A stretch of DNA of 64,000 nt, taken from positions 1 to 64,000 of the forward strand of contig JBBRQC010000008.1 of NCBI GenBank assembly GCA_038227135.1. Reading direction: 5' to 3'. The stretch is from UBA4720 sp038227135 (GTDB lineage Bacteria > Gemmatimonadota > Gemmatimonadetes > Gemmatimonadales > Gemmatimonadaceae). Below the pieces are notes generated by a model. That model made no database searches and had not been told where the DNA came from. It saw nothing but the letters and a program-made list of their open reading frames with translations. The translations under genes and the position numbers were made by a program. Within the stretch, counting starts at the first letter, position 1; each line of letters begins with the position of its first letter. This document shows, piece after piece, positions 35,428-42,165 of the stretch.

Positions 35428-35510
35428 TACCCGGGACGAGACTCGAACTCGTAAGGCCATAGGCCGGGGGATTTTGAGTCCCCTGCGTCTACCGATTCCG
35501 CCACCCGGGC
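35428..35510 (-). tRNA. tRNA-Leu (anticodon CAA)
   Basis: On the minus strand a full class II tRNA is visible. The acceptor stem GCCCGGG pairs with CCCGGGU, with a G-U pair at 1:72. The D arm starts TGGCGGAATCGGTAGACGC. The anticodon stem is GGGGA/TCCCC with loop CTCAAAA, so the anticodon is CAA and reads TTG codons. A long variable arm follows, then the T arm with GTTCGAGTC. CCA is not encoded. A TAAATT at 35525-35520 fits a -10 box about 7 nt before the 5' end. Confidence 0.95.
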
Positions 35511-35538
35511 ACACCCCCAAATTTAGCTGGCGGAAACG

Positions 35539-35569
35539 AAAAAAGCGCTCGACGACCGCTATCGAGAGC
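35539..35569 (-). terminator. Intrinsic terminator after the Spy-like gene
   Basis: On the minus strand GCTCTCGA, a 9-nt loop and TCGAGCGC form an 8-bp stem with one mismatch, followed at once by six T. It lies 36 nt after the stop of the Spy-like gene and before the tRNA, so it should end the sigma/anti-sigma/Spy transcript. Confidence 0.6.
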
Positions 35570-35604
35570 CGACCTACGTTATTCCACCGTCGCCTAGCGG
35601 ATTT

Positions 35605-36147
35605 CTACGGCAAGCGCTTGGTGCCTGGACCTCGGCGCAATCCCTGGCGCTGACCGAATTCGGGACTCTGGGTCCCATCGTTGCGGGCGAGCTCCTGCGC
35701 GCGCCGGCGGACCTGCGCCTGAAGCGAGAGATACCCGGCGCGCTGAACGGGAGTAAGGAACCGCGCCAGATCCTTCTGCTCAGCCTCCACCAGCGCGATA
35801 CGCTGTTTCTGGAGACGCAATGCATCGTCGAGAAGCGCGCTCACGTGCTGCTGGTTCGCCTGATTCCCGGCGGTCATCTCGATTCGGAGCTGGCGTCGCG
35901 TCTCGCGTTCCTGCATCACGAGCTGGTTCTGCTGCGGGGCGAACCGCGCATTGGATTGAGACAGCTGCGCGAGCTGCGCATCCGTTAATCCGAGCCTCTG
36001 TTGCGCGACCCTCGCTGATTGTTCGCGGAATCGCTGCTCCAGCGCCGCGCGATTGGGGGTAGCGGATCCGGCCGGCGCTTGTGCGGTGATCGAAGTCGCG
36101 GCAAGGAGAAGAGAGAGAGTGGTAAGCCCAAGAATTCGTCGCATCAT
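35605..36147 (-). CDS. Periplasmic Spy/CpxP-like protein (LTxxQ motif)
   Basis: A 180-residue protein with a cleavable signal peptide (L-L-L-A-A-T-S-I-T-A-Q-A) and an all-helical, Gln/Arg/Ala-rich body. Two LTxxQ-type segments are visible: L-G-L-T-D-A-Q-L-A-Q-L near residue 53 and L-T-P-V-Q-R-A-G-Y near 130. These mark the Spy/CpxP fold, a periplasmic chaperone or sensor in envelope stress. The ATG overlaps the anti-sigma stop (ATGA), so the protein is made with the sigma system and may feed back on it. Family assignment is probable, function inferred. Confidence 0.75.
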   Translation of the reverse strand: MMRRILGLTTLSLLLAATSITAQAPAGSATPNRAALEQRFREQSARVAQQRLGLTDAQLAQLSQSNARFAPQQNQLVMQERETRRQLRIEMTAGNQANQQHVSALLDDALRLQKQRIALVEAEQKDLARFLTPVQRAGYLSLQAQVRRRAQELARNDGTQSPEFGQRQGLRRGPGTKRLP

Positions 36148-36767
36148 CTTGATCCCTGGTCTGGAGCGTCGCTGTTGTCAACCGTGATAACCGGACCCGG
36201 CTCGGTTGCCGGAAGCGCGTCAAAGTTGTTGAGGTCGTCCATCAGTTGGCGGAGGTTTGTATCACTCAGACCATCGACAGCCGTCGCCAGAGCAAGCGCG
36301 TGCGGCGCCGATGTCGCACTAGCTCCCGTGCTCTTCGGCGCTATCGTCGCCACCTCACCAGGCTTGGCGGCTTGGGTCGAGCCATCACCAGGCGCCTGCG
36401 AGCGAGTGATTGTCGCGACCGGTGCCAAGGTTGGCGTCTTCTGAATCATGAGCAGTGAGCCGCCACCGAGAACGACTACAACGAGGCTTGCCGCAACCAG
36501 CCACGACACGATCCGCGACCGCGCGGGGGCCCGAGCCGCTGGAACGATCGTGCGATAGGGCGGGATCTGCCGGACGACGTGATCGACGTCGATTGCGGGG
36601 ATGAAGACCGCAGCAGACTTGACCGTGCGGAGTACTGCCAGCTCCTCCGTGCACTCCTCACAGAGCGAGATATGCGCTTCGACCTGCGCTCTCCGATCGG
36701 CGTCGAGCTTGCCGTGCAAAAGATCAGGGAGCATTTCCTGGATGTCGAGCTCAGTGCACTTATTCAT
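36144..36767 (-). CDS. Transmembrane anti-sigma factor with zinc-finger domain
   Basis: The 207-residue protein opens with a zf-HC2/ZAS domain: C4 near the start, then H32-I-S-L-C-E-E-C, the H-x3-C-x2-C zinc signature of sigma-binding anti-sigma factors. A single membrane helix (I-V-S-W-L-V-A-A-S-L-V-V-V-V, about residues 86-106) is followed by a Thr/Ala/Pro-rich periplasmic part of 100 residues. It overlaps the sigma gene by 8 nt. It should hold the ECF sigma at the membrane until an envelope signal arrives. Confidence 0.88.
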   Translation of the reverse strand: MNKCTELDIQEMLPDLLHGKLDADRRAQVEAHISLCEECTEELAVLRTVKSAAVFIPAIDVDHVVRQIPPYRTIVPAARAPARSRIVSWLVAASLVVVVLGGGSLLMIQKTPTLAPVATITRSQAPGDGSTQAAKPGEVATIAPKSTGASATSAPHALALATAVDGLSDTNLRQLMDDLNNFDALPATEPGPVITVDNSDAPDQGSR

Positions 36768-37317
36768 CTCTCAAGAACTCCTTTACCGTCTGGATCGCGT
36801 TGTGGTAGTGAACCCTGGCAGCCCCTTCCGTGCTCCCCACGACCAGCGCGATCTCCTTGTATGACAACCCCTGCTGCACCCTCAAAGTGAATACTTCCCG
36901 CTGCGTTGGTGAGAGTGCGTCGAGCGATTTCCTCACCTTTTCCTGCGCTTCCTCCGCGATCATCGAATCGAGCGCGCCGTATTCACTGACATGATCGGAT
37001 TCCTCTACTGGCACCGTTTCCCTGCTGCGTCGCTCCGAGCGCCGCCGATCCAGCATCAATCTCCTCTCGATCGTGAACAGCCACGTTCTAAGCGAGCTTT
37101 CCCCCCTGAACGAATCGAGCGAAGCAAACGCTCTCACGAACGTGTCCTGCACGAGCTCCTCGATATCTTCCCGTTCACCGGCGCTCGCCGCGAATCGCGC
37201 CAGCGCCTGCGAATGTCTGCCCACCAAACGCGTGGCTGCGCGGCTGTCGCCCGCCTTCCAGCGTTTGATCAGCTCCATATCGGTCTCGTCGGGCCTGGCT
37301 TCGGGGCTTGGCGTCAT
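36760..37317 (-). CDS. ECF-family RNA polymerase sigma factor
   Basis: The 185 residues contain region 2 (D-I-E-E-L-V-Q-D-T-F-V-R-A-F, then L-R-T-W-L-F-T-I-E-R-R-L) and region 4 (L-S-P-T-Q-R-E-V-F-T-L-R, then G-L-S-Y-K-E-I-A-L-V-V-G-S-T-E-G-A-A-R). No region 3 is present, as in ECF factors. It is followed in the same transcript by its membrane anti-sigma factor and a Spy-like protein. Another in-frame ATG at 37278 would also be possible. The targets are unknown. Confidence 0.93.
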   Translation of the reverse strand: MTPSPEARPDETDMELIKRWKAGDSRAATRLVGRHSQALARFAASAGEREDIEELVQDTFVRAFASLDSFRGESSLRTWLFTIERRLMLDRRRSERRSRETVPVEESDHVSEYGALDSMIAEEAQEKVRKSLDALSPTQREVFTLRVQQGLSYKEIALVVGSTEGAARVHYHNAIQTVKEFLRDE

Positions 37318-37432
37318 GGAGCCTCAACCGGTAGACGCTCCGGACCCCCTGCCGTTAAGGCCGATTGACCGCGCATTATCAGGTTCATACCTTCGCGCTC
37401 ATCGATCACAAAGCTACTACCTGGAGGGACGC

Positions 37433-38140
37433 CTGACTGCACGACGCCGTCTGGATCCGCCTGAGCGCATCGCTCACCGCGGGGCACACCAGACCCATCC
37501 AGAGAACTCGCTTTCGGCGTTCGAGCGCGCCATCGAGCTCGGCGCCGATGGCATAGAGCTCGACGTCCACGCTACACATGACGGGCTTGTTGTCGTCCAC
37601 CACGATCCGGTGGTGCACGCCAGGCATCCGCAGCGGCCAGCGCATAGGGCGATCGTCGACCTGTCGGCCGCCGACCTCGAGCGGTTCCCTCTCGCTGACG
37701 GTACTCGCATTCCGTCGCTCCACGAAACGCTCGAGATCGTTGGAGACAGGGCAATCGTCTACGTCGAGATCAAGGCGCGGGGCATCGAGCCGCTGGTCAC
37801 CCGTTGCATCCGCGAGTCGGAAGCCACCTGCTCGGTTCATTCGTTCGATCACCGCATCGTCCGAACCGTCAAGACAATCCTCCCCACCATCAGAACGGGT
37901 GTACTCGAAGTTTCGCGGCATATCGATCCGACCGCATCCCTCATCGCCGCGTCCGCCGAAGACCTGTGGCAAGAAGTCGATTCGATCGACGAAGAGACCG
38001 TCGAGCGCGCGCACTCGATCGGAGCGAGAGTCATCGCGTGGACGGCGAACGAACCCGCCCAGTGGAGAAGATTGCACTCAATCGGCGTCGATGGTCTCTG
38101 CACCGATCGCATCGCGGAACTTGCGACATTCGGCTGGTAA
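37433..38140 (+). CDS. Glycerophosphodiester phosphodiesterase (probable CTG start)
   Basis: Hydrolyses glycerophosphodiesters to glycerol 3-phosphate and an alcohol. The 235-residue product has the full GDPD core: I-A-H-R-G-A with P-E-N-S, metal-binding E-L-D-V-H, V-V-V-H-H-D-P, Y-V-E-I-K and a C-terminal I-A-W-T-A-N-E followed by G-V-D-G-L-C-T-D-R. No signal peptide, so cytosolic. No ATG, GTG or TTG is found just before the core. CTG at 37433 has GGAGGG with a five-nt gap, the strongest ribosome-binding site nearby, and gives normal length. The only ATG (37316) would add 39 residues and would overlap the sigma-factor start on the other strand. Confidence 0.85.
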   Translation: MTARRRLDPPERIAHRGAHQTHPENSLSAFERAIELGADGIELDVHATHDGLVVVHHDPVVHARHPQRPAHRAIVDLSAADLERFPLADGTRIPSLHETLEIVGDRAIVYVEIKARGIEPLVTRCIRESEATCSVHSFDHRIVRTVKTILPTIRTGVLEVSRHIDPTASLIAASAEDLWQEVDSIDEETVERAHSIGARVIAWTANEPAQWRRLHSIGVDGLCTDRIAELATFGW

Positions 38141-38192
38141 CCGGGCTACCTTATCCCGACCCAGAATCCATCTTCGGAGGACTGTCCTTCAA

Positions 38193-39611
38193 ATGCGTGT
38201 TTTATGCTGCCTCCTGCTTGCGGGAGCGACTGCGTGCGCCAGTGGCGCAACGCAGGCCCGGACTTCGTCGACACCAGCCCGAGACTCCGCGCAGACAGGT
38301 CCGGGGCTCGGAGGCATATCGATGCCAAACGCGGATCCTTTTCCCAGCACATACACACCATTTCCGTCTCGCACGACGGTGATCCGAAACGTCAACATTC
38401 TCACTGCTGCCGGGCCGTTGATCCGGAACGGAGCAATCCTGCTCCAGAACGGGAAGATCGCCGCGATTGGAGCGATCGTTAACGCGCCCCCGGACGCCTT
38501 CGTGATCGATGGAGCCGGCAAGTATGTGACTCCAGGGATCATCGACGATCACTCCCATCTCGGAGTCTACGCCGCCCCTGGCGGCAACGCGCTGAGCGAT
38601 GGCAATGAGGCGACGAACCCGAGTACTCCGTATGTGTGGGCGGAGCATTCTGTGTGGCCGCAGGATCCGCAGTTCCCACGTAATCTTGCCGGTGGAGTCA
38701 CGACGCTTCAGGTGTTGCCGGGATCCGCAAACCTGATCGGCGGACGGAGCGTCGTCCTGAAGGTCGTGCCCGGGCGCACGGTTCAGGCGATGAAATTTCC
38801 TGGCGCCAAGTACGGCCTCAAGATGGCGTGTGGCGAGAATCCCAAGCGAGTCTATCAGACTCGCGGGCCCTCGACGCGAATGGGCAATGTCGCCGGCTAT
38901 CGGTCGGCGTGGATTGCGGCTGAAGGATACCGCCGCAAATGGGACAAGTGGAACGCGGATCACAAGGGTGATCCGCCACAACGGGATCTCGGAAACGAAA
39001 CGTTGGCGGAAGTTCTCCGCGGAAACATTCTCGTTCACAACCATTGCTACCGCGCGGATGAAATGGCGCAGATGATAGACATCGCGCATGAGTTCGGCTA
39101 CAAGATCCGCTCGTTCCACCACGGCGTCGAAGCGTACAAGATCGGCGACCTGCTCGCCAAGGAAGGAATCGGAGCTTCGATCTGGGCCGATTGGGGGAGC
39201 TTCAAGATGGAGGCGCTCGATGCCGTAAAGGGAAACATGGCGCTCGTCGATCACGCGGGCGCACGAGTCATCGTGCACTCTGACGACCCTTCGGGCTCGC
39301 AGCGACTGAACCAGGAAGCCGCGAAGGCGATGGCTGCCGGCGCGGAGATAGGGTTGCCCGTGAGCGAGGAGCAGGCCATTAAGTGGCTTACCATCAATCC
39401 CGCCTGGGCACTCGGTCTCGACGACAAAATTGGCTCGCTCGAGCCTGGCAAGAACGCTGACGTCGTCCTCTGGTCGGGCGATCCATTCAGCGTCTATACT
39501 CGCGCCGAAAAAGTATGGGTCGATGGGGCGATGCTGTACGACCGCATGGACCCATCCGAGCAGTGGCGCACTGACTTCGAGCTCGGCTTCGTGCCGTTCA
39601 CCAGGAACTGA
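38193..39611 (+). CDS. Amidohydrolase-family lipoprotein (metal site intact)
   Basis: Metal-dependent hydrolase of the imidazolonepropionase/dihydroorotase-like superfamily, 472 residues. A lipoprotein signal ends G-A-T-A-C. The barrel has the first metal pair D-D-H-S-H-L-G, a histidine in V-H-N-H-C-Y, another in F-H-H-G-V-E and the catalytic Asp in V-H-S-D-D-P. The composite beta-sandwich (V-I-R-N-V-N-I-L-T-A near the start, G-S-L-E-P-G-K-N-A-D-V-V-L-W near the end) is typical. GGAGG lies 12 nt before the ATG. It is anchored outside the cytoplasm; the substrate is unknown. Confidence 0.88.
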   Translation: MRVLCCLLLAGATACASGATQARTSSTPARDSAQTGPGLGGISMPNADPFPSTYTPFPSRTTVIRNVNILTAAGPLIRNGAILLQNGKIAAIGAIVNAPPDAFVIDGAGKYVTPGIIDDHSHLGVYAAPGGNALSDGNEATNPSTPYVWAEHSVWPQDPQFPRNLAGGVTTLQVLPGSANLIGGRSVVLKVVPGRTVQAMKFPGAKYGLKMACGENPKRVYQTRGPSTRMGNVAGYRSAWIAAEGYRRKWDKWNADHKGDPPQRDLGNETLAEVLRGNILVHNHCYRADEMAQMIDIAHEFGYKIRSFHHGVEAYKIGDLLAKEGIGASIWADWGSFKMEALDAVKGNMALVDHAGARVIVHSDDPSGSQRLNQEAAKAMAAGAEIGLPVSEEQAIKWLTINPAWALGLDDKIGSLEPGKNADVVLWSGDPFSVYTRAEKVWVDGAMLYDRMDPSEQWRTDFELGFVPFTRN

Positions 39612-39614
39612 CCG

Positions 39615-40910
39615 ATGAGACCACTCATTTCTTGTGTTGTGATTTCGGTCGCGGTTGCATTCGCGGTAGTCAACCCCGCTGCCGCGCAAACCATCGCGAT
39701 CACGGGCGGGAAGGTTTACCCGGTGAGCGGTCCGCCCATCGAGGGTGGAATCGTTGTGATCGTGAACGGCAAAATCGCCGCGGTCGGCCGGAATGTGGCT
39801 ATACCCGTCGGCGCACAGCGCATCGACGCGACGGGTAAAGTCGTCACCCCCGGCTTCGTGAATTCGTCGACCCAGCTCGGGGTCCAGGAAGTCGCGCAGG
39901 TGAGCGACACGCGTGACATGTTCGCCCGCGGCAAGGACAACATCGCCGCGGCATTCACGGTGTGGGACGGACTCAATCCGAACTCCGTGATGATGGCACC
40001 GGCTCGCAAGGAAGGAATCACCAGCTTCATCGTCATGCCGACGGGCGGTTTGGTTGCCGGCCAGGCCGCATTGCTCGACGTCGTTCCCGGAACGACGATT
40101 GACATGATCATCAGAGCGCCCGTTGCGATGATCGCCGAGGTTGGTGATCCCCAGTCGGCGGGCGTCAATTCCCGCGGCGAGCTGATTGTCAAGCTGCGCG
40201 AGCTGCTGGAGGACACGAGATTTTTCCAGACGCACAGGGATGCGTTCGATCGCGCGCAGACTAGGCCGTTCGCGGCAAGCCGGCTCGATCTCGAGGCGAT
40301 GATCCCCGTCATTCAGGGCAGGCTCCCACTTGTCGTCGTGGTCGATCGCGCATCGGACATCGATGCCGCCATGAGGATCGCCCGGGAGTTCAACGTGAAG
40401 CTGATGATCGGGGGCGGCGCGGAGGGCTGGATGATGGCGGACAAGCTCGCTGCGGCGCGTGTGCCCGTTCTCACGGGAGCCATGAACAATATTCCGGGCG
40501 GTTTTGGCGCGCTCGGCCAACGGCAGGAAAATGCCGCGCTGCTGAGAAAAGCGGGCGTGGAAGTCGCGCTCATCGGGAATGCGGGTGGAGGCGACGAGGA
40601 AGCGTTCAACGTCCGCAATCTGAAGCAGGAGGCGGGCAACGCGGTAGCGTACGGAATGACGTGGGATGACGCGTTACGAGCCGTGACGCTCGCTCCGGCG
40701 GAGATCTTCGGCGTAGCGGATCGCGTCGGATCACTCCAGCCCGGTCGGGAAGGCAATGTGGTGGTCTGGAGCGGCGACCCATTCGAGTTCAGCACCAGAG
40801 TGGAGCATGTGTTCGTCCGCGGCCACGAGTACAGCGACAAGACCCGGCAGGACCTCCTGATGGAGCGTTACAAAACTCTGCCGAACACCCACAACAATCC
40901 GCCACAGTAG
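39615..40910 (+). CDS. Amidohydrolase paralogue lacking metal ligands
   Basis: Starts 3 nt after the previous gene and shares its fold: a signal peptide ending N-P-A-A-A-Q, a sandwich start I-A-I-T-G-G-K-V-Y-P-V and the end G-S-L-Q-P-G-R-E-G-N-V-V-V-W-S-G-D-P-F nearly identical to its neighbour. Where active members have H-x-H after T-P-G-F/I, this one reads N-S-S-T-Q; the later His positions are V-V-V-V-D-R and I-G-N-A-G-G. So the metal site is absent. The frame is intact over 431 residues, so it is not a decaying pseudogene; a partner or binding role is more likely. Confidence 0.85.
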   Translation: MRPLISCVVISVAVAFAVVNPAAAQTIAITGGKVYPVSGPPIEGGIVVIVNGKIAAVGRNVAIPVGAQRIDATGKVVTPGFVNSSTQLGVQEVAQVSDTRDMFARGKDNIAAAFTVWDGLNPNSVMMAPARKEGITSFIVMPTGGLVAGQAALLDVVPGTTIDMIIRAPVAMIAEVGDPQSAGVNSRGELIVKLRELLEDTRFFQTHRDAFDRAQTRPFAASRLDLEAMIPVIQGRLPLVVVVDRASDIDAAMRIAREFNVKLMIGGGAEGWMMADKLAAARVPVLTGAMNNIPGGFGALGQRQENAALLRKAGVEVALIGNAGGGDEEAFNVRNLKQEAGNAVAYGMTWDDALRAVTLAPAEIFGVADRVGSLQPGREGNVVVWSGDPFEFSTRVEHVFVRGHEYSDKTRQDLLMERYKTLPNTHNNPPQ

Positions 40911-40924
40911 CACCCGGATCAGCC

Positions 40925-40959
40925 AAAAAAAGGCTCCCGGAATCCGGGAGCCTTTTTTT
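40925..40959. terminator. Bidirectional intrinsic terminator
   Basis: GGCTCCCGG-AAT-CCGGGAGCC is a perfect 9-bp stem with a 3-nt loop. It is preceded by seven A and followed by at least seven T, so it works on both strands. It lies between the convergent amidohydrolase and coiled-coil protein genes and should stop both transcripts. Confidence 0.93.
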
Positions 40960-40989
40960 TCACGTTAAATCGGGTGAGATCTCGCGATT

Positions 40990-41340
40990 CTAGCTCGCCG
41001 AAGTCGGATAGTCCTCGCTCGTGGGAGCGGTGGTAGCCCCGGCTGAGGATGTGCGAGACGCGGCCGACTGCTGCCGTCTCAGCTCGATCTCTGCCTCGAG
41101 GCGCGCCGCCTCTGTGTCGTGCGTCTCCAGCGTTGCGGCCAGACGGTCGAACGTCGCGGCGTCCAGATCCCTGCCGCTCTTCTTCGCGCGATATACCGCG
41201 TAGCCGAGCGACTGTGCAGCCTTGTCGGCAAGCTGTCGGGTGCGGAACGCCTCGAGTCGTGTCTTGCCATCGTCGAAGGCATCCTGGGCGGCCTTTCCGG
41301 CGCGGTCGAGCTCCTGTTTCAGTCTATCGAGTAGTGGCAT
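40990..41340 (-). CDS. Small coiled-coil protein of unknown function
   Basis: A 116-residue Ala/Arg/Glu-rich protein starting M-P-L-L-D-R-L-K-Q-E-L. Residues about 5-95 are predicted by eye to be two long charged helices with heptad-like Leu and Ala spacing; the last 25 residues are Ser/Thr/Ala-rich and probably disordered. No cysteine, signal peptide or membrane segment. It follows rpmA past a terminator hairpin, so it may have low read-through expression. I do not recognise a family. ATG at 41340 is preferred to a start 28 codons upstream, which would lie across the terminator. Confidence 0.6.
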   Translation of the reverse strand: MPLLDRLKQELDRAGKAAQDAFDDGKTRLEAFRTRQLADKAAQSLGYAVYRAKKSGRDLDAATFDRLAATLETHDTEAARLEAEIELRRQQSAASRTSSAGATTAPTSEDYPTSAS

Positions 41341-41411
41341 CGTTGTCTCGCGTAAGAGGTAGCTGCAGCACTCAATCTTACGCAATTCTACAGCCGGTTG
41401 TTTCGGAAAAG

Positions 41412-41436
41412 AAAAAAGCCCCAAAGGGGCTTTTAT
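41412..41436 (-). terminator. Intrinsic terminator after rpmA
   Basis: On the minus strand AAAAGCCCC-TTT-GGGGCTTTTTT forms a stem of at least five G-C pairs extended by A-T pairs and runs into six T. It is about 20 nt after the rpmA stop and should end the rplU-rpmA transcript. Confidence 0.8.
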
Positions 41437-41453
41437 TCGGACATGACCGCGCT

Positions 41454-41723
41454 TTACGCGGCGGTCTCGGCGTCCGGGTAGACGCTTACCTTGTAGCGCG
41501 TCTTGCTCTTGTGCTCGAACTTCACGACGCCGTCGATCAACGAGTAGATCGTGAAATCGGTTCCAAGGCCGACGTTACGGCCGGGGTGCCACTTGGTGCC
41601 GCACTGACGAACGATGATGTTGCCGGCGACTACTTTCTCGCCGCCGAACTTCTTCACGCCACGGTATTGCGGATTGCTGTCGCGCCCGTTGCGGGATGAG
41701 CCTACGCCTTTCTTGTGTGCCAT
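41454..41723 (-). CDS. rpmA: 50S ribosomal protein L27
   Basis: Its N-terminal tail reaches the peptidyl-transferase centre. The 89 residues begin M-A-H-K-K-G-V-G-S-S-R-N-G-R-D-S, continue G-G-E-K-V-V-A-G-N-I-I-V-R-Q-C-G-T-K and H-P-G-R-N-V-G-L-G-T-D, all L27 signatures. There is no N-terminal prepeptide of the Firmicutes type. Its ATG shares A with the rplU stop (TAATG). Confidence 0.97.
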   Translation of the reverse strand: MAHKKGVGSSRNGRDSNPQYRGVKKFGGEKVVAGNIIVRQCGTKWHPGRNVGLGTDFTIYSLIDGVVKFEHKSKTRYKVSVYPDAETAA

Positions 41724-42061
41724 TACTTCTCTCCCCCGCTCTTCTTGCCGAAGGCGATATCCTTGATGCGGACCTCGGTGAACTTCTGCCGGTGGCCCTG
41801 CTTTTTCGCGTAATTCTTGCGGCGCTTCATCTTGAAGACCACGATCTTGTCGCCCTTGCCCTGCTTGACGATCTCGGCCGTGACGTGCGCTCCCTTGAGC
41901 CCTGGCGCGCCGACGTGCGTCTTGTCGCCGTCGGAGCCGAGGATGACGTCGTCAAAGGTGACCTTTGCGCCTGCGTCGCCCGGAAGGCTCGGAACCCGGA
42001 TCGTTTTGCCAGCTTCGGCGCGGTACTGCTTCCCGCCGGTTCTGATAATTGCGTAAGTCAT
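41723..42061 (-). CDS. rplU: 50S ribosomal protein L21
   Basis: 23S rRNA-binding protein. The 112 residues show M-T-Y-A-I-I-R-T-G-G-K-Q-Y-R at the start and K-M-K-R-R-K-N-Y-A-K-K-Q-G-H-R-Q at 75-90, the basic RNA-binding segment of L21. The short C-terminal tail is Lys/Gly-rich. ATG at 42061 is the family start; 18 further upstream codons were rejected. Confidence 0.97.
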   Translation of the reverse strand: MTYAIIRTGGKQYRAEAGKTIRVPSLPGDAGAKVTFDDVILGSDGDKTHVGAPGLKGAHVTAEIVKQGKGDKIVVFKMKRRKNYAKKQGHRQKFTEVRIKDIAFGKKSGGEK

Positions 42062-42099
42062 AGAGATTGTTGCTGTTAAGTAATGCGGTGCAGCCTTAA

Positions 42100-42128
42100 A
42101 AGTTAGCCGGCTCAAGCACCCTGGTCAA
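42100..42128 (-). promoter_or_regulatory. Candidate promoter for rplU-rpmA
   Basis: TTGACC (42128-42123), 17 nt, then TAACTT (42105-42100) on the minus strand, about 40 nt ahead of the rplU ATG in the 104-nt gap after rng. The -35 matches five of six positions. The leader would be short, without a clear L21 autoregulatory hairpin. Confidence 0.45.
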
Positions 42129-42165
42129 GCCTGTTGGTTGGGGCTTGGAACAAGAGATCCCAGAG

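Noticed and set aside
38202..40520. A 772-codon open frame on the minus strand across both amidohydrolase genes
   Set aside because: It is exactly antisense to two genes with clear families, has no motif and is rich in Arg, His and Asp as expected for an antisense frame in GC-rich DNA.
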